Shown here one piece after another: positions 1-8,597 of a DNA stretch of 64,000 bases; position 1 is the stretch's first letter, and every line of letters begins with the position of its first letter. A program made the translations under genes and the position numbers. The stretch is from Cryobacterium sp. Y11 (lineage in GTDB: Bacteria > Actinomycetota > Actinomycetes > Actinomycetales > Microbacteriaceae). The notes beneath the pieces were generated by a model, which was not told where the DNA came from, searched no databases, and saw nothing but the letters and a program-made list of their open reading frames with translations. The stretch spans positions 186,001-250,000 of the forward strand of contig NZ_PJJO01000060.1 in NCBI RefSeq assembly GCF_002929535.1. The letters are read 5' to 3'.

Positions 1-2
1 AT

Positions 3-635
3 TACTCCCCGTCGCTCGACTTTGCCTACCTGCTCGCCGCGCGGCTGCCGCTCGGAATGAAGCTCGGTCCAGGCCATGATCGCGACCAGATTCCGGTCGA
101 CGCCGAAGCCCAGTGGGTGTCGGTTGACGGACAGCTGGTGGAGATGGGACTGTGGTTTGGCGCCCTCGCGCGGGTAGACATCCGTCGTTCTGCCCTGCTG
201 CTGACCAAGGACGGTGTGCACGAACTCACCGCCAGCGCTGATAGCGAAGACGTTCCGGTGGGTCCCCTCGGGAATTACATTTATGAACCCGACGGCGCGG
301 TGATTCGGGCGCGTCTGATCGGTGATCTGGCCCGGTCGATGGATGCACGCATGCTTAGCGATGGCATCGCCTATCTGACCAATGATGTGCTGGCGCCGAC
401 GCCGTTCGCGAGTGCGTTTCGGGTGCTCGAAACGTTGCCGTTCGATGAGAAGAAGCTGCGGCTGGCGTTGCTGGAGCGGCGCATCGGCACGCTGGAGATC
501 AAGAAACGCGGCGTCGACATCGATCCGGCGACGCTGCGCACCCGGCTCAAGCTCAAGGGGCCTGAAGTCGCGACGCTCATTGTGACCCGAGTGGCCGGGC
601 ACCGCGTTGCGCTGCTCGTGGAACGCGTGCGGTAG
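3..635 (+). CDS. Class I SAM-dependent methyltransferase with THUMP-like C-terminal domain (5' truncated)
   Basis: The reading frame is open from the window edge, so the N-terminal methyltransferase domain lies outside; an internal ATG at 57 is not the true start. The visible part carries the pattern KLGPGHDRDQIP, then AEAQWVSVDG and LWFG, followed by a region ending in VTRVAGHRVALLVERVR. This arrangement is typical of the C-terminal THUMP-like domain attached to actinobacterial class I methyltransferases of unknown substrate, probably an RNA. It is the only gene on the plus strand before 15.4 kb and converges on the DUF4190 genes with an 8 bp gap. The family assignment is from pattern recognition; the substrate is unknown. 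Confidence 0.75.
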   Translation, partial: YSPSLDFAYLLAARLPLGMKLGPGHDRDQIPVDAEAQWVSVDGQLVEMGLWFGALARVDIRRSALLLTKDGVHELTASADSEDVPVGPLGNYIYEPDGAVIRARLIGDLARSMDARMLSDGIAYLTNDVLAPTPFASAFRVLETLPFDEKKLRLALLERRIGTLEIKKRGVDIDPATLRTRLKLKGPEVATLIVTRVAGHRVALLVERVR

Positions 636-643
636 CTGAACGA

Positions 644-1045
644 TTAGAGCAGGGGCAGCAGCACCTGGCTGATGTAGACGAACCAGCCGGCCGCGAGCAG
701 GACGCCGATGAGGCCGCTGGCGAGCCCGCTGGCCCACAGAGTGCGCGCTCGATTCTCGGTAATTCGTGCGATCAGAGCGAGAACGATCGCGATCAAGGCA
801 ACCGGCAGCCCGAACACGCCGAGGACGCCAAGGGCCAATCCGAGCAGGCCGCACACCACCGAAGCAATCGAGAGGCGGCGGCGGCCGGTGATGCGCTCTA
901 CCTCGGCCTCTGTGTAGGCGTACGGCACGAACTCCGTCGGCGCCGTCACCGTCGATGCCCAGTCCAGTTGGCTACCGGGGGGCGCAGGGGTACGCGTGTA
1001 GTCCAGGTTCGGCTGCGCCGCTGAATCGGGGTGGGGTGTACTCAT
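644..1045 (-). CDS. DUF4190 domain membrane protein (first of two)
   Basis: A 133-residue protein with a polar, Pro-rich N-terminus of about 55 residues followed by two hydrophobic segments (roughly residues 58-90 and 105-130) around a short basic loop. This two-helix hairpin after a low-complexity head is the DUF4190 layout common in actinobacteria; no biochemical role is established. It lies 33 bp downstream of a second DUF4190 gene in the same direction, so the two are probably cotranscribed. The start ATG follows a gaaaac-type purine stretch. Confidence 0.7.
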   Translation of the reverse strand: MSTPHPDSAAQPNLDYTRTPAPPGSQLDWASTVTAPTEFVPYAYTEAEVERITGRRRLSIASVVCGLLGLALGVLGVFGLPVALIAIVLALIARITENRARTLWASGLASGLIGVLLAAGWFVYISQVLLPLL

Positions 1046-1078
1046 TGCTGTTTTCTCGCCGGAAACCCTGTGCGGTTA

Positions 1079-1567
1079 CTAGTTGTTGAGCTCGTTGTAC
1101 ATGTCGTTGTAGGCCCCGGCGCCGGCTGAGGCGCCGCTGATGAGCGCGGCGATGATAATGACGACGACAATAACGCCGATAATGAAGCCGACATAGCCCA
1201 GAATCAGGCCCGCGAGAGCGAGACCGTGGCCTTTTTCGCCGGACTTCTTGATCTGGCTCAGGGCGATGTGCCCGGTGATGATGGCGGCAAGCGAAATGAA
1301 GAACGCGCTCACCAGCGAGATTATCGCCATGACGTTGAATCTGTCTTGCGGGTTCTGCTGGCCATAGGAGTTCTGGCCGTACGCGGGCGGCTGGCCATAG
1401 GCTGCTGCCTGGCCGAAAGGCGCTGCCGGAGCACCCGGTGCCGAGTAGCTCGGGTAGTCCGAAGCCGGCGCCGGCACGCTGGAGTCGGCCGGAGTCGAAC
1501 TGGTCGGGTCGCTTCTCGTTGGGTCGCTTCTCGTCGGGTCGACGGGGGGCTGGGTGGGATCAGACAT
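1079..1567 (-). CDS. DUF4190 domain membrane protein (second of two)
   Basis: A 162-residue protein. Residues 1-75 are disordered and repetitive: an Asp-Pro-Thr-Arg-Ser motif repeated near residues 10-22 (encoded by a 15 bp tandem repeat) and Tyr-Gly-Gln repeats at about 55-70. Two membrane segments follow (about 80-105 and 115-145) separated by KKSGEKGHGLALAG, the characteristic DUF4190 loop. A GGAG-type ribosome site lies just upstream of the ATG. Function unknown; the Tyr/Gln-rich head resembles those on other actinobacterial envelope proteins. Confidence 0.75.
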   Translation of the reverse strand: MSDPTQPPVDPTRSDPTRSDPTSSTPADSSVPAPASDYPSYSAPGAPAAPFGQAAAYGQPPAYGQNSYGQQNPQDRFNVMAIISLVSAFFISLAAIITGHIALSQIKKSGEKGHGLALAGLILGYVGFIIGVIVVVIIIAALISGASAGAGAYNDMYNELNN

Positions 1568-1650
1568 CTGCGGTCTCCTTTATCAAGAACGTTCGGTGGT
1601 CGCCTTGCCAGATTATCGCGTTACCCAACGCGAGGCGACTGTCGCGTCGC

Positions 1651-2715
1651 TCAAACCTGAATCTGGCCGACCGGTAGCGTGGAGTCCGCGCCGAATTCGA
1701 GCGTCGAGGGCTCATGGCCGGCCATGATCAGCTGCGCACCGAGGGCGGCGATCATGGCGCCGTTGTCGGTGCAGAGCGAGAGGGGCGGGATGCGGAGGAC
1801 GATGCCGGCGGCATCCGTTCTCTCAGTAGCTACGGCCCGCAGCCGGGCGTTAGCGATCACTCCGCCGCCGAGAAGCAGGCGTGGCACGCCAAAGTCGCCG
1901 CAGGCGACGATGGCCTTGGTGAGCAGAATGTCGACCACTGCCTCGCGAAAACTGGCAGCAACGTCGGCGACCGGTACGAGTTCACCAGCATCCTGCCTTT
2001 GTTCAACAAAGCGGGCGACCGAGGTCTTGAGTCCAGAAAAGGAGAAGTCGTAGCGGTGCGCTGCCATATCTTTGGGCTGGCTCAGTCCGCGCGGAAAACG
2101 GATGGCCTTCGGGTTGCCGTCGATGGCCACTCGGTCGATCTGCGGTCCGCCGGGGTAGGGCAATGAGAGCAGCCGGGCGACCTTGTCGAAGGCTTCGCCG
2201 GCGGCGTCGTCGATGGTTTCGCCGAGCAGCTCAACGTCGCTGACCAGGTCGCGCACGAGCAGCAGCGAGGTGTGCCCGCCGGAGACGAGCAGGGCGATCG
2301 TGGGGTACTCGAGTGGCGCGGTGGTGCTCGGTTCGGCTTGCAACAGGTCGGCGCCGACGTGACCGACGAGGTGGTTGACCGCGTAGATCGGCTTATCGAG
2401 GGCCACGGCGAGCGCCTTGGCGGCACCAACACCGACCATGAGGGCGCCGGAAAGCCCCGGCCCGCAGGTGACGGCAATGGCATCGAGATCTTGCAAGCAG
2501 ATGCCGGCCTCGGTGACGGCCGCGTTGATGGCCGGCACGAGCTCGTCGAGGTGGGCGCGGGCCGCGATCTCGGGCACGACTCCGCCGTAGCGGGCGTGCT
2601 CGTCCATCGAGCTGGCGATGGTATTGGAGAGCAGGGTCGTTCCACGCACAATCCCGATGCCGGTTTCATCGCAGGAGGTCTCGATGCCGAGCACGAGCGG
2701 TGCTGATCTATTCAT
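1651..2715 (-). CDS. tsaD: tRNA N6-adenosine threonylcarbamoyltransferase TsaD
   Basis: TsaD transfers the threonylcarbamoyl group to A37 of ANN-decoding tRNAs (t6A) together with TsaB and TsaE. The 354-residue protein has the family length. It shows [10 protein letters not shown] at 10-19, the metal-binding pair in NHLVGHVGA (His115 and His119), and SGLKTS and [10 protein letters not shown] further on. It is the last gene of the run tsaB-rimI-tsaD; its start overlaps the end of rimI by 4 bp, so translation is coupled. TsaC is not in this window. Confidence 0.97.
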   Translation of the reverse strand: MNRSAPLVLGIETSCDETGIGIVRGTTLLSNTIASSMDEHARYGGVVPEIAARAHLDELVPAINAAVTEAGICLQDLDAIAVTCGPGLSGALMVGVGAAKALAVALDKPIYAVNHLVGHVGADLLQAEPSTTAPLEYPTIALLVSGGHTSLLLVRDLVSDVELLGETIDDAAGEAFDKVARLLSLPYPGGPQIDRVAIDGNPKAIRFPRGLSQPKDMAAHRYDFSFSGLKTSVARFVEQRQDAGELVPVADVAASFREAVVDILLTKAIVACGDFGVPRLLLGGGVIANARLRAVATERTDAAGIVLRIPPLSLCTDNGAMIAALGAQLIMAGHEPSTLEFGADSTLPVGQIQV

Positions 2716-3230
2716 GAAAGCACCGTCGCTGTCGAGGTGGTGAGCATAGATTCCAATTCGGGAATATTCAGGCGCATGACAATTGCGTCGATATTATCGG
2801 GCTGGTAATAGCCTCGACGCACGCCGACCGGGGTAAATCCGAGCCGGTCGTAGACACGCTGAGCTCCGGGGTTGTCTGCGCGCACCTCGAGGAAGACCAA
2901 CCGGGCACCACGCTTGCGCGCTTCGCTGATAAGCGCCTGCATGAGGCTGCGGCCCAGGCCGTGACCGCGCGCCGAATCGGCAACGGCGATGGTTTGAATG
3001 TCGCCCTCGCGAGCTCCCCGCGGGGCGAGGAGGCCGGCGTAGGCCACGACGTTGGTCGGGTCGTCGGGCGGGAAGGCGACGAGGTAATAGCAGGCAGCGT
3101 CGCCGAGGTCGCGGGCCATCATGGCCTCTGACCAGGCGTCGTTCTCAAAGATGCTGGTTTCGAGGTGCATGATGGCCTCGAGGTCGGCTTCGCGGGCGCG
3201 GCGCAGTTGCCAGGTCATCGGCGCGGTCAT
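2712..3230 (-). CDS. rimI: Ribosomal protein S18-alanine N-acetyltransferase RimI
   Basis: A single-domain GNAT acetyltransferase of 172 residues. The acetyl-CoA loop is visible as [12 protein letters not shown], followed by [20 protein letters not shown], a signature of RimI proteins. RimI acetylates the N-terminal alanine of ribosomal protein S18 in characterised bacteria; actinobacterial members may have broader targets. It overlaps tsaB by 4 bp upstream and tsaD by 4 bp downstream, so it sits within a tightly coupled operon. Confidence 0.92.
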   Translation of the reverse strand: MTAPMTWQLRRAREADLEAIMHLETSIFENDAWSEAMMARDLGDAACYYLVAFPPDDPTNVVAYAGLLAPRGAREGDIQTIAVADSARGHGLGRSLMQALISEARKRGARLVFLEVRADNPGAQRVYDRLGFTPVGVRRGYYQPDNIDAIVMRLNIPELESMLTTSTATVLS

Positions 3231-3865
3231 CGGCTCACCCGCTTGGGACCATTCGAGAGCGTGACGTCGGGTGAGCGCAGGTAGAGCGGCTCATTGGCGG
3301 CGAACGGGCGTCGATGCGCGTAGCTGAGTTCGGCGACCAGGCCGAGTTCCCCGGCCGAGACCGTAGCGGCGTCGATGCGCGGCCAGAGCGCGTGCAGCCA
3401 GGCAGGGTCGTCGAGTTCGGCCGGTTTGGCGAGGCCCGGCGAGCCGACGCGCACGGGCAGGCCGATGGCATCCGCTTCGCTGTACGCACTCCAGTAGATT
3501 TCGCGGCGGCGGGCATCGGTGACGACAACGAGCGGACCGGTGTGGCCGCGGCGGTAGTGGCCCCAGGCGATGGCGTCGTGGCTGATCACGGGTACGAGCG
3601 GTTTGCCAGCACCAAGGGCGAAGACGCGGGCAGAGGCGATGCCGACGCGGAGTCCCGTGAATGGCCCTGGGCCCATGCCGCCGACCACTCCGGAGAGAGC
3701 TGCCGGGTCAACATTTGCTTCGCGCAGGCACTCCAGAATGAACGGGCCGACGATTTCGGCGTGCCGCATGGTGTCAGCTTCGCCGCGTTCGGCGATGACC
3801 CCGCGGTCAAGGTCGACCACGGCCACGCTCGTGCCGGCGGAGGTATCAATGGCAAGTAGCACCAC
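3227..3865 (-). CDS. tsaB: tRNA threonylcarbamoyladenosine biosynthesis protein TsaB
   Basis: Scaffold partner of TsaD in t6A synthesis, an inactive ASKHA-fold paralogue. Visible are LLAIDTSAG at the N-terminus and GGMGPGPFTGLRVGIASAR, the TsaB hallmark. Two adjacent GTG codons (3865 and 3862) could start it; a -10-like TAGGCT at 3874-3869 would place transcription at or next to the second, giving a leaderless mRNA beginning LLAIDTS. It normally follows tsaE directly, but here tsaE is 7.6 kb away. Confidence 0.95.
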   Translation of the reverse strand: MVLLAIDTSAGTSVAVVDLDRGVIAERGEADTMRHAEIVGPFILECLREANVDPAALSGVVGGMGPGPFTGLRVGIASARVFALGAGKPLVPVISHDAIAWGHYRRGHTGPLVVVTDARRREIYWSAYSEADAIGLPVRVGSPGLAKPAELDDPAWLHALWPRIDAATVSAGELGLVAELSYAHRRPFAANEPLYLRSPDVTLSNGPKRVSR

Positions 3866-3968
3866 GTCAGCCTAGCGGGATTTCGCAAGTTAGCAGTGGC
3901 AGGACTATTAAATGTGCAGGTCAACGTGTGTTTTCGAGTGTGTTTTCGTGTGACCTCAGTTGTCTTTC
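3866..3968. repeat. Degenerate ~105 bp direct repeat, left copy
   Basis: Aligns with 8598-8702 in the same orientation at about 69 of 103 columns with two single-base gaps, counted by eye. The best conserved parts are the tagcggga core, ggtcaa, and tgac-tcagtt-cttt. This copy contains the tsaB promoter region and the stop codon of a short coding-like frame. The two copies flank the HMP transporter, thiE and thiM. Confidence 0.5.
3869..3874 (-). promoter_or_regulatory. Putative -10 box of a leaderless tsaB promoter
   Basis: TAGGCT lies 3 nt before the first and 6 nt before the second tsaB GTG. The same hexamer is found 7 nt before truA, and a variant (TAAGCT) 7 nt before coaA. No convincing -35 box is seen. 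Confidence 0.45.
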
Positions 3969-4077
3969 ACGGAGTTGACGCTGAGCCCCGCGCTGACATA
4001 GTCGACCAGCCCGGTTGGCGATGAGTTACCTTGCGTGGGTACCTGGGGCTGGAACGCCCCACGGTCGGCGCTGCGGC
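3956..4077 (-). pseudogene. Coding-like remnant, unidentified
   Basis: Downstream of the ABC ATPase stop, a minus-strand frame reads ...TGLVDYVSAGLSVNSVKDN then stop at 3956. Over its last 40 codons, G+C by codon position counts roughly 25, 21 and 32 of 40 (positions 1, 2, 3), the pattern of real genes in this genome. There is no own start codon: upstream the frame only continues inside the ATPase gene as a shadow. It looks like the 3' end of a lost gene. I do not recognise the family. Confidence 0.35.
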
Positions 4078-4872
4078 TTAGGGTTTTCTGGACGAGAGGG
4101 TTTCCTCGTGCAGGGTCGCCAGGAGCGTGCGTTCGTATTCGGCGAACTCTGCCGAGGTAGTCATCGACAGCCCGCGCGGCCGGGGCAGGTCGATGGTCAG
4201 GTTCAGCCGAACGGATGCCGGTCGCGGGCTGAGAACGACCACCCGATCGGCGAGGTAGATCGCCTCCCGGATATCGTGGGTGATCAGCACCGCAGTCCAG
4301 GCGTTCTGGGACCACACCCCCTGCAGCCAGGACTGCATGTCAGTGCGGGTGAGGGAGTCCAGGGCCCCAAACGGTTCGTCCAGCAACAGGACATCCCTGC
4401 CCTGCACCACGGTGCGCAGCAAAGCCGCCCGCTGACGCATACCCCCGGAAAGTTCGAAAGGATATGCATCTTCAAAACCAGACAGGCCGAAGGCCGCAAA
4501 GAGACTAGCCGCCCGTGCCCTGGCGGCCTTCTTGGTCTCTCCGGCGACCTCGAGGCCGAGGGATGTGTTCTCCAGAATGCTCCGCCAGGGGAACAACAAA
4601 TCCTTCTGCGGCATGTATGCACAGTGTTCATGTTGACCGGTGATCACATCCCCGTCGACCAGGAGTTCGCCGGAACTGGCGCCCTCCAGGCCGGCCATGA
4701 TGTTGAACATGGTGCTCTTGCCGCATCCGCTCGGGCCGATCACCGCAACGAATTCGCCCGGCTGCGCCGAGAAGGTGATGTCGTCGAGAACCGGCCGCAC
4801 CTGCCCGCGGCTAAGCGCAAACGACTTACGGATTGCGCGCAGTTCGATCTTCGGAGTAGTCATCTCAGCCAT
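4078..4872 (-). CDS. ABC transporter ATP-binding protein, thiamine-precursor (HMP) uptake
   Basis: Energises import of a thiamine precursor with the permease and binding protein encoded just upstream. The 264-residue protein from ATG 4872 shows Walker A VIGPSGCGKST (about 44-54), the signature ELSGGMRQRAAL, Walker B VLLLDEPFGALD and the switch His in LITHDIREA. It belongs to the SsuB/TauB/ThiZ nitrate-sulfonate-taurine group. ATG 4872 is chosen because it overlaps the permease stop by 8 bp; ATG 4863 is an alternative. Substrate is inferred from the TPP riboswitch ahead of the operon and from thiE/thiM next door. Confidence 0.88.
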   Translation of the reverse strand: MAEMTTPKIELRAIRKSFALSRGQVRPVLDDITFSAQPGEFVAVIGPSGCGKSTMFNIMAGLEGASSGELLVDGDVITGQHEHCAYMPQKDLLFPWRSILENTSLGLEVAGETKKAARARAASLFAAFGLSGFEDAYPFELSGGMRQRAALLRTVVQGRDVLLLDEPFGALDSLTRTDMQSWLQGVWSQNAWTAVLITHDIREAIYLADRVVVLSPRPASVRLNLTIDLPRPRGLSMTTSAEFAEYERTLLATLHEETLSSRKP

Positions 4873-5677
4873 GCCTGCTCCTGCGTTCCTTCGAATGCCA
4901 CGGGATGATCGCCCGTTCGGCGACATAGGTCAACAGAAACAGGCACACGCTGACGAACGCGGTCACCGCAACGGCAGCCAACACCAGATCGGTGCGAAAC
5001 GAGTTTTTCATCATTGCCATATAAATGCCGAGTCCTCGCTCGGCACCGACATACTCGGCAAAAATGGCACCGGTGACGGCGTAGGCGATTCCGATGCGAA
5101 GAGCGGTGAAGAACGAGGGAAGCGCCGACGGAAGACGCACGTACACGAACTGCTTCCACCGGTTGGCCCCCATGCTGCGCAGCAGATTGATCGCGTCCCG
5201 ATCGGTGCGGTTGAAACCGTCAATGAGTCCGACCGTGACCGGAAAGAAGGTCACCAGGGCGATGACGATGACTTTGGGCAGCATTCCGAACCCGAACCAG
5301 ATAACCATCAACGGCGCGATCGCAATAATAGGTATGGCTTGGGACGCCACCAGCAGTGGTACCAGTGCTCGTCGCAGCCCTAGCGAAAAATCGATCAGGA
5401 TCGCCAGCGTCCAAGCGACGGTCAGGCTAACGGCGAAGCCGAGAAACGTTTCTTGCAGGGTGGGGAGCGTATTCTCCCAGATCGTGGCGCGGGCCTGCCA
5501 GCCCTGCTGAAGAATGCGTTGCGGGGAGGGCAAGATCGCCGGCTGCACTCCGCCTGCCGTTACCGCCACTTGCCAGGTGATCACGAGCGCAGTCAGGATC
5601 GCGGCCGGAGGCGCGAGCGCCGCACGTACCGTTGTGCGGGGCGCTAAAGCCCGCTTCACGGTGATGCTACTTTTCAC
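4865..5677 (-). CDS. ABC transporter permease, thiamine-precursor (HMP) uptake
   Basis: Membrane subunit of the riboswitch-controlled importer. From GTG 5677 it is 270 residues: basic N-terminus, about six hydrophobic segments, and the EAA-type ATPase contact loop LLRSMGANRWKQFVYVRLPSALP before the last helices. The frame is open further upstream, but that part overlaps the binding-protein gene; GTG 5677 overlaps its stop by 9 bp and gives a normal BPD_transp_1 permease. GTG 5659 is an alternative. Closest family by pattern: SsuC/TauC/ThiX permeases. Confidence 0.85.
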   Translation of the reverse strand: MKSSITVKRALAPRTTVRAALAPPAAILTALVITWQVAVTAGGVQPAILPSPQRILQQGWQARATIWENTLPTLQETFLGFAVSLTVAWTLAILIDFSLGLRRALVPLLVASQAIPIIAIAPLMVIWFGFGMLPKVIVIALVTFFPVTVGLIDGFNRTDRDAINLLRSMGANRWKQFVYVRLPSALPSFFTALRIGIAYAVTGAIFAEYVGAERGLGIYMAMMKNSFRTDLVLAAVAVTAFVSVCLFLLTYVAERAIIPWHSKERRSRHG

Positions 5678-6728
5678 TGAGGTACTGCTCGGTGAACAAT
5701 GTCGATGTGTCCATCGATGCTGTGAGCGGTTTGCCGTCTTCGTCGGCCAAGAGGCCGGCACGGTAGAGGAAATCAGCCAGCTGCTGCCAGGTATCTGCCG
5801 TCTGGGTGCCCACTTTTCCGTTGGCATCTTTGAGGTAGGAAGCGCTCAGTTTTTTCTGGCTTTGGTACACGAGTTCCGTGTTTTCGAAGACGCCGGGATT
5901 GGCATCGATCAAAATCTTTGCCGCGGCATCTGGATGGTCGGCGGCGTACTGGTATCCCTGTTGCAGGGCCTGAACGAACTGAGCAGTGGCGGCAGGGTGC
6001 TTGGCCGTCCAGTCCCGGTTTGCCTCGACGATCACCGAGTATTGGTCCGGTACGCCATAGTCCTGCAAAGCGAAGAACTTCATCGGGGTGCCGCGAAGAG
6101 CCGCGTCAATACCCTCCCAGGTGGTGAATGCCGAGGTGAAGTCAACTTTGCCGGCATAGAGGGCCTCATAGGCGGAGGTTCCCAACGTGATTTTCTCGAA
6201 CTCGCCCGTTCCGCCATCGTTCTTGATAACGTCCGAAGCCTCGGTAGGAAAAATTTCGTTGGGATCGGCCATGCCGAGGGTCTTGCCGTCGAGGTCCCGG
6301 GGGCTGCGAATGTCGTCGCGGTTGGCCAGGACCCCGATCGCCGTAGCGTCGTGCTGCAGCACCGACATCACCGAGATGTTACGCACACCCGCTGCCGCCG
6401 CGAAGGTGGCTGCGTGCTGGAAGCTGATACCGAAGTCAGCTGAACCGGCGTTGATGAGTGCGTCGGGGGATGACTGGCTGTAGGGAAGCACCCTCACCTC
6501 AAGCCCCGCCTGCGTGAAGTAGCCCTTCTCCAGAGCGACATACAGCCCAGTGTGATTGGTATTCGGTGTCCAGTCCAAGGCGAAGGCCACCGGAGTCAAC
6601 GCAGTAGACGAGTCGGTGCCGGTCGCCGAGCCTGAGGCGCAGCCACTTAGAACTGTCGCCGCGACAAGAGCCAGCGCGCCCGCCGTCACCCAGCGCGAGG
6701 CCGCTCTGGTGAATAAAGATAGTTGCAC
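5667..6728 (-). CDS. ABC transporter substrate-binding lipoprotein, NMT1/THI5-like (ThiY-type)
   Basis: Captures a thiamine precursor, probably formylaminopyrimidine or HMP, outside the membrane. The 353-residue protein starts with a lipoprotein signal ending LSGC (Cys30 is the lipidation site), followed by a Ser/Thr-rich linker and FALDWTPNTNHTGLYVALEKG, the NMT1/THI5-like opening. The start is GTG 6728, with GGAGGG about 8 nt upstream; part of that Shine-Dalgarno pairs with an upstream segment (see the riboswitch entry). It is the first gene of the transporter operon. Exact substrate is inference from the riboswitch and neighbours. Confidence 0.88.
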   Translation of the reverse strand: MQLSLFTRAASRWVTAGALALVAATVLSGCASGSATGTDSSTALTPVAFALDWTPNTNHTGLYVALEKGYFTQAGLEVRVLPYSQSSPDALINAGSADFGISFQHAATFAAAAGVRNISVMSVLQHDATAIGVLANRDDIRSPRDLDGKTLGMADPNEIFPTEASDVIKNDGGTGEFEKITLGTSAYEALYAGKVDFTSAFTTWEGIDAALRGTPMKFFALQDYGVPDQYSVIVEANRDWTAKHPAATAQFVQALQQGYQYAADHPDAAAKILIDANPGVFENTELVYQSQKKLSASYLKDANGKVGTQTADTWQQLADFLYRAGLLADEDGKPLTASMDTSTLFTEQYLSEK

Positions 6729-6731
6729 TGT

Positions 6732-6765
6732 CGTGCCCTCCTTGATCGCAAAACATCAGGGCACG
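6732..6765 (-). promoter_or_regulatory. Shine-Dalgarno-sequestering hairpin downstream of TPP riboswitch
   Basis: An 8 bp perfect inverted repeat (6732-6739 with 6758-6765; CGTGCCCT/AGGGCACG) covers the AGGG of the GGAGGG ribosome site for the binding-protein gene. It is a plausible expression platform acting on translation. Confidence 0.55.
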
Positions 6766-6778
6766 GGTTGTGAGAAAA

Positions 6779-6868
6779 TTGCCTCCCTGCGCTGGCATGA
6801 TCCAGATCAGGTTCGACGGTCGAAGATTGATAATCTTCCTCTCAGCCCGGCTCACCGGACTCCCGTGT
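6779..6868 (-). ncRNA. TPP riboswitch (thi box)
   Basis: On the minus strand the conserved elements appear in order: a CGGGAG 5' stem, CTGAGAGG (6838-6845), then ACCTGATCTGGATCATGCCA and the closing GCAGGGAGG. These are the pyrimidine- and pyrophosphate-sensor parts of the THI element. It lies about 50 nt before the start of the transporter operon and should shut it off when thiamine pyrophosphate is plentiful. No second copy is seen before thiM. Confidence 0.95.
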
Positions 6869-7017
6869 TCAAGACGAGCATAACCGAGTACCGGCCAATC
6901 CTGGACGACCAACGTGTTAGCGCACACTCGATACGCGCATTAGCGATCGAACGTCGAGCCCAGGTGGATGCCGCCCCACCGTTGGATCGGTGCCAGCGAT
7001 GCTCGGAACACGGGGTC

Positions 7018-7704
7018 CTAGGCGCCCCAGGACGGTACGGGTTGTCGGTTCCACTCCGCCACAAAACCCTCGGCGACACGTTTCGGGTCTGCGGCAGCAC
7101 AGATCGCGGACACCACGGCAACACCCGCCGCGTGCACCCGGCGTAGTTCGCCCACGTCGTCCAGAATGACTCCACCAATGGCCACGCACGGCAGGCCCGC
7201 CGCCGCGGCGGCCCCGGCAAAACCATCCGTGCCGATCGATACCGGATGGTTCACTTTCGTGGCCGTCGCCCGGATCACACCAACGCCCAGGTAATCGACC
7301 GTTCTATCCGGCAGGAGCGCCACCTGACGAAAGTGATCGGCGGCATTGGCGGTCAATCCGATGATCGCATCGTCGCCGACGATCGCCCGCACAGCCGTAA
7401 CCGGCAGGTCACTTTGACCGACGTGAACACCGTCCACGCGGGCCCCCGCCACACGGGCGGCCAGATACACGTCGATCCGGTCGTTGACGAGAATCGCAGC
7501 CCGGTCACCGACAGCCTCGGCTATGCGCAGCACGAGCTGATAAAAGTCAGCGGCAGACGCATCTTTCTCCCGGATCTGCACCGTGCGGATGCCACCGGCC
7601 ACCGCCGCCCGCACCGTCTCGACCACCCCGCGGCTGCCACACAATGCCGTGTCGGTGACCAGATACACCCCCGGAGTGAAAGTCTCCCTACCGAACTCGG
7701 TCAC
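7018..7704 (-). CDS. thiE: Thiamine-phosphate synthase ThiE
   Basis: Joins HMP pyrophosphate with thiazole phosphate to make thiamine monophosphate. The 228-residue TIM-barrel protein shows [30 protein letters not shown] and, near the end, VAIGGV plus GVAVVSAI for the phosphate site. The usual GPxxxTxTK loop reads [11 protein letters not shown], a diverged form that keeps the final Thr-Lys. It overlaps thiM by 4 bp, so the two are one transcript ending before the riboswitch. Confidence 0.93.
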   Translation of the reverse strand: MTEFGRETFTPGVYLVTDTALCGSRGVVETVRAAVAGGIRTVQIREKDASAADFYQLVLRIAEAVGDRAAILVNDRIDVYLAARVAGARVDGVHVGQSDLPVTAVRAIVGDDAIIGLTANAADHFRQVALLPDRTVDYLGVGVIRATATKVNHPVSIGTDGFAGAAAAAGLPCVAIGGVILDDVGELRRVHAAGVAVVSAICAAADPKRVAEGFVAEWNRQPVPSWGA

Positions 7705-8501
7705 GAAATCGCGATCGTCGCGCGAATCGCAGCCGCGTCAACACTCGCCAGTGCGTCAAGGAACGCGACGGCGAAACTGCCCGGACCGCCCACGCCCACC
7801 GCCGCCCGTTCCGCCGCGATCGTATACACGGCCGTCGCCGCGGCAGTTGCCACAAGACGATCGTCACCGACTGCGAGGAACGCCGCGGTCACAGCGCCCA
7901 GCGCGCACCCTCCACCGGTGACTTGGGTGAGGTAACGGTGGCCGTTACTCAGGCGGATAACATCGGTTCCGTCGGTGATCAAATCGGTGACCCCGGAGAT
8001 CGCGACGATGCAGCCGTACCGGTCAGCGAGCTGGCCGGCGGCATCCAGTGCCTGCTCCGCGGTATCAACCGAGTCCACCCCCCGGCCGCCGTGGCCGAGG
8101 CCGGTCAGGGCGATCACTTCAGAGGCGTTGCCGCGGATAGCAGTGGGCGCATAGGCCAGCAAATCGGCGGCCAACCGGGTACGCACCGAAAGGACGCCGA
8201 CGGCCACCGGGTCGAGTACCCACGGCGTGCCCACCTCGTGCGCCGCCCGGGCCGCCTCACGCATGCCCGCACGCTGCTCCGCATGCGGAGTACCCAGGTT
8301 CACCAGCGTGGCCGACGCGATACGAGCGAACTGCTCAGCCTCGATGGGGATGTCGGTCATCGCCGGCGCAGCCCCAATCGCCAGCAACGCGTTCGCGGTG
8401 AAGTTCGTCACCACCGCATTAGTCAGACACTGCACCAACGGTGTTCTCTCACGCAGCCGCGCCAGCAGCAGGCAGACATCGTCCGCCACAAAGCGCCTCA
8501 T
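7701..8501 (-). CDS. thiM: Hydroxyethylthiazole kinase ThiM
   Basis: Phosphorylates the thiazole moiety in thiamine salvage. The 266-residue protein has [17 protein letters not shown] near the N-terminus, [10 protein letters not shown], and the anion-hole/active-site motif [14 protein letters not shown]. It starts at ATG 8501 with a GCGAGG site 8-9 nt upstream and couples to thiE. Together with the precursor transporter this is a salvage set; thiD, needed to make HMP pyrophosphate, is not in the window. Confidence 0.95.
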   Translation of the reverse strand: MRRFVADDVCLLLARLRERTPLVQCLTNAVVTNFTANALLAIGAAPAMTDIPIEAEQFARIASATLVNLGTPHAEQRAGMREAARAAHEVGTPWVLDPVAVGVLSVRTRLAADLLAYAPTAIRGNASEVIALTGLGHGGRGVDSVDTAEQALDAAGQLADRYGCIVAISGVTDLITDGTDVIRLSNGHRYLTQVTGGGCALGAVTAAFLAVGDDRLVATAAATAVYTIAAERAAVGVGGPGSFAVAFLDALASVDAAAIRATIAIS

Positions 8502-8524
8502 TTAACGTCCTCGCTTAGTTTTTA

Positions 8525-8590
8525 TCAACTCGGTGTGCGAGGAGAGTTTGCGAACGACAGCAGAAAGTCGCCGTTCTTCCGCAAGCGCAT
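8525..8590 (-). CDS. Possible 21-codon upstream ORF in the thiM leader
   Basis: Between the -10-like TAAGCT at 8609-8604 and thiM there is an ATG-initiated frame of 21 codons starting MRLRKNGDFLL and ending with a TGA 23 nt before the thiM ATG. About 14 of 20 third positions are G or C. There is no clear ribosome site, so it may be chance or a leader peptide. Confidence 0.2.
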   Translation of the reverse strand: MRLRKNGDFLLSFANSPRTPS

Positions 8591-8597
8591 CCGACCG

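Noticed and set aside
3956..4315. Full-length gene on the minus strand at 3956-4315
   Set aside because: Upstream of 4077 the frame only shadows the ABC ATPase; just the last 40 codons look coding, so it is reported as a remnant.
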